NCBI GenBank assembly: GCA_015658585.1
Contig: DQOP01000130.1
Span: 1 to 13,853, forward strand
Reading direction: 5' to 3'
From: Candidatus Poseidoniales archaeon
Lineage (GTDB): Archaea; Thermoplasmatota; Poseidoniia; MGIII; CG-Epi1
DNA: 13,853 bases
In this document: in pieces, positions 12,888 through 13,853 of the stretch
Position numbering within the stretch: position 1 is the stretch's first letter
Layout: every line of letters begins with the position of its first letter
The notes under the pieces: model-generated
Seen by the model: only the letters and a program-made list of their open reading frames with translations
What the model was told of the DNA's origin: nothing
Databases searched by the model: none
Made by a program: the position numbers and the translations under genes

Positions 12888-13853
12888 TTATTGATTGTGC
12901 ATAGAGTCTAACGATGATTCTGGCAATTTTTTCCTCAAACGTTCATCTTCAGCCCTAGCATCAGCACGTCCTGCCTCGATATCTACTCTGTAAAGCAACA
13001 CTGCACCTATCAGAAGAAGCAAAGATATGCTGAAAATTCCAACACGACTGTCATATACAACTGACATGAAGAAATAGATAGTGGGGCCCATGAATGCAGC
13101 TACTTTGTTAAAGAATCCAAAGAAACCAAAGAATTCAGTACTGCGGGTTTTAGGTACAATTTGACCAAATATACTACGGGCAAGGCCCTGCGAGCCACCT
13201 AAAAGTGTACCCATCAAACATCCAAGAATCATAAATTGAAGAAATACTGACAATCCAAGCGGTTCCCAGATATTACTTCTAGCCCAAATAGGTATGAAAT
13301 CAAGAGAGCCATCACCGAGATTAGTAGGATGATCAACGCCAACCGAAGCGGTTCCATCCAATTCTCCACCATCAACACTTGTGCTGAACCTTGTATCATC
13401 AACAGAGGCTATGAATGAGCTAATGTCATCGTTGACAACTCCATCAAGAAGCACCTTGTTTGGTTCATCTTCAGTCTCTCCCCAAGCCCATTCCAAAGTG
13501 TCTAACATTTGATTTTCACTAGTTGGGAGAAGGTATGACCACTGCTTTGCCCATGCCTGCTCGTCAAATTCTTCGCCTACATAATCCACTTTTTGAGCTA
13601 ACTCATGTATCGACCAAGACACATGGACTGTGTATCTTTCTTCACTCTCATTCCACTCATAGAGGATGTCATGCTTTTCATGCGATTCTAGTTCGAGTGG
13701 TGCAAAGGCAAGTGCGGCAAAACACAAAACAACCCATCCTGCAATCGAAATAAAGAGGGCTCTTTTGGTTCCTATTCTATCTGCAATCTTAGTGAATATG
13801 ATTGCAAAAGGTGCTGCAATAAATTGAATGGCTAAAATAGTAAGCATTAGACC
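12888..13853 (-). CDS. MFS transporter, UMF1/Atg22-like, with acidic insertion (partial, N-terminus off right edge)
   Basis: C-terminal half of a UMF1-type transporter. The frame is open through the last base of the window, so the Met at 13847 is internal, and the first six or seven helices lie outside. Numbering from that Met, QFIAAPFAIIFTKIADRIG (8-26) is a typical mid-protein helix and loop, and GSQGLARSIFGQIVPKTRSTEFFGFFG (218-244), then NKVAAFMGP and VDIEAGRADA, are family hallmarks. Between two helices lies a soluble acidic insertion of about 140 residues (52-192) with many Asp, Glu and Trp, where UMF1 members normally have a short loop. By topology it would probably be extracytoplasmic. 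The gene precedes its paralogue at 11257-12882 by five bases. The downstream tail is charged (RAEDERLRKKLPE). Confidence 0.85.
   Translation of the reverse strand, partial: GLMLTILAIQFIAAPFAIIFTKIADRIGTKRALFISIAGWVVLCFAALAFAPLELESHEKHDILYEWNESEERYTVHVSWSIHELAQKVDYVGEEFDEQAWAKQWSYLLPTSENQMLDTLEWAWGETEDEPNKVLLDGVVNDDISSFIASVDDTRFSTSVDGGELDGTASVGVDHPTNLGDGSLDFIPIWARSNIWEPLGLSVFLQFMILGCLMGTLLGGSQGLARSIFGQIVPKTRSTEFFGFFGFFNKVAAFMGPTIYFFMSVVYDSRVGIFSISLLLLIGAVLLYRVDIEAGRADARAEDERLRKKLPESSLDSMHNQ

Noticed and set aside
11257..13853. A single transporter gene split by a frameshift
   Set aside because: Each of the two genes contains its own UMF1 C-terminal hallmark, and the downstream one has a complete N-terminal half, so they are separate paralogues.
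1..13853. CRISPR array, insertion sequence, integrase or long repeats
   Set aside because: No regularly spaced repeats, terminal inverted repeats or transposase/integrase motifs were seen on either strand by eye.

Overview
The window looks like chromosomal DNA from a euryarchaeon, most plausibly an uncultured marine lineage of the Thermoplasmatota (Marine Group II/III type). That placement is an inference. It rests on a complete euryarchaeal PolD large subunit (DP2), an archaeal-style RNase P RNA, TATA-like boxes about 23-30 bases upstream of start codons with almost no leader or Shine-Dalgarno sequence, and genes of bacterial flavour (VanZ, M23 peptidase, acyl-CoA dehydrogenase, B12-dependent acyl-CoA mutase) on a background of roughly 40-45% G+C. 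No insertion sequence, CRISPR array, tRNA, rRNA or intein was found.

Left part (1-2900). A B12-dependent acyl-CoA mutase large subunit runs off the left edge on the minus strand. Its substrate-site residues match isobutyryl-CoA mutase rather than methylmalonyl-CoA mutase. It diverges from the RNase P RNA gene (plus strand, 1298-1596). Next comes a 40-codon plus-strand ORF with a good TATA box. Its stop overlaps, tail to tail, the stop of a minus-strand pair: a putative lipoprotein zinc protease followed by a VanZ-family membrane protein.

Centre (2915-9231). A minus-strand cluster reads, in order of transcription: a small zinc-binding protein, an ABC-2-like multispanning membrane protein without an ATPase, DP2 (polC), a biotin-protein ligase, and a stand-alone M23-type peptidase domain. 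Start/stop overlaps of four bases join zinc protein to permease, polC to birA, and birA to M23. A 41-base gap holding a possible promoter separates the permease from polC.

Right part (9274-13853). A minus-strand acyl-CoA dehydrogenase is followed by a small membrane-anchored zinc-ribbon protein. A GC-rich plus-strand gene (10844-11197, about 61% G+C in its core) diverges from the dehydrogenase. The right end holds two adjacent UMF1/Atg22-like MFS transporters on the minus strand. The upstream one is cut by the window edge and carries an unusual acidic soluble insertion.

Functionally, the acyl-CoA mutase and acyl-CoA dehydrogenase suggest use of fatty or branched-chain acyl-CoAs. The biotin ligase would activate a biotin-dependent carboxylase encoded elsewhere. 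DP2 and RNase P RNA are housekeeping. I see no clear defence or mobile system. The best leads are the mutase specificity switch, the 40-codon ORF, the GC-rich zinc-ribbon gene and the replication-linked polC-birA-M23 overlap cluster.
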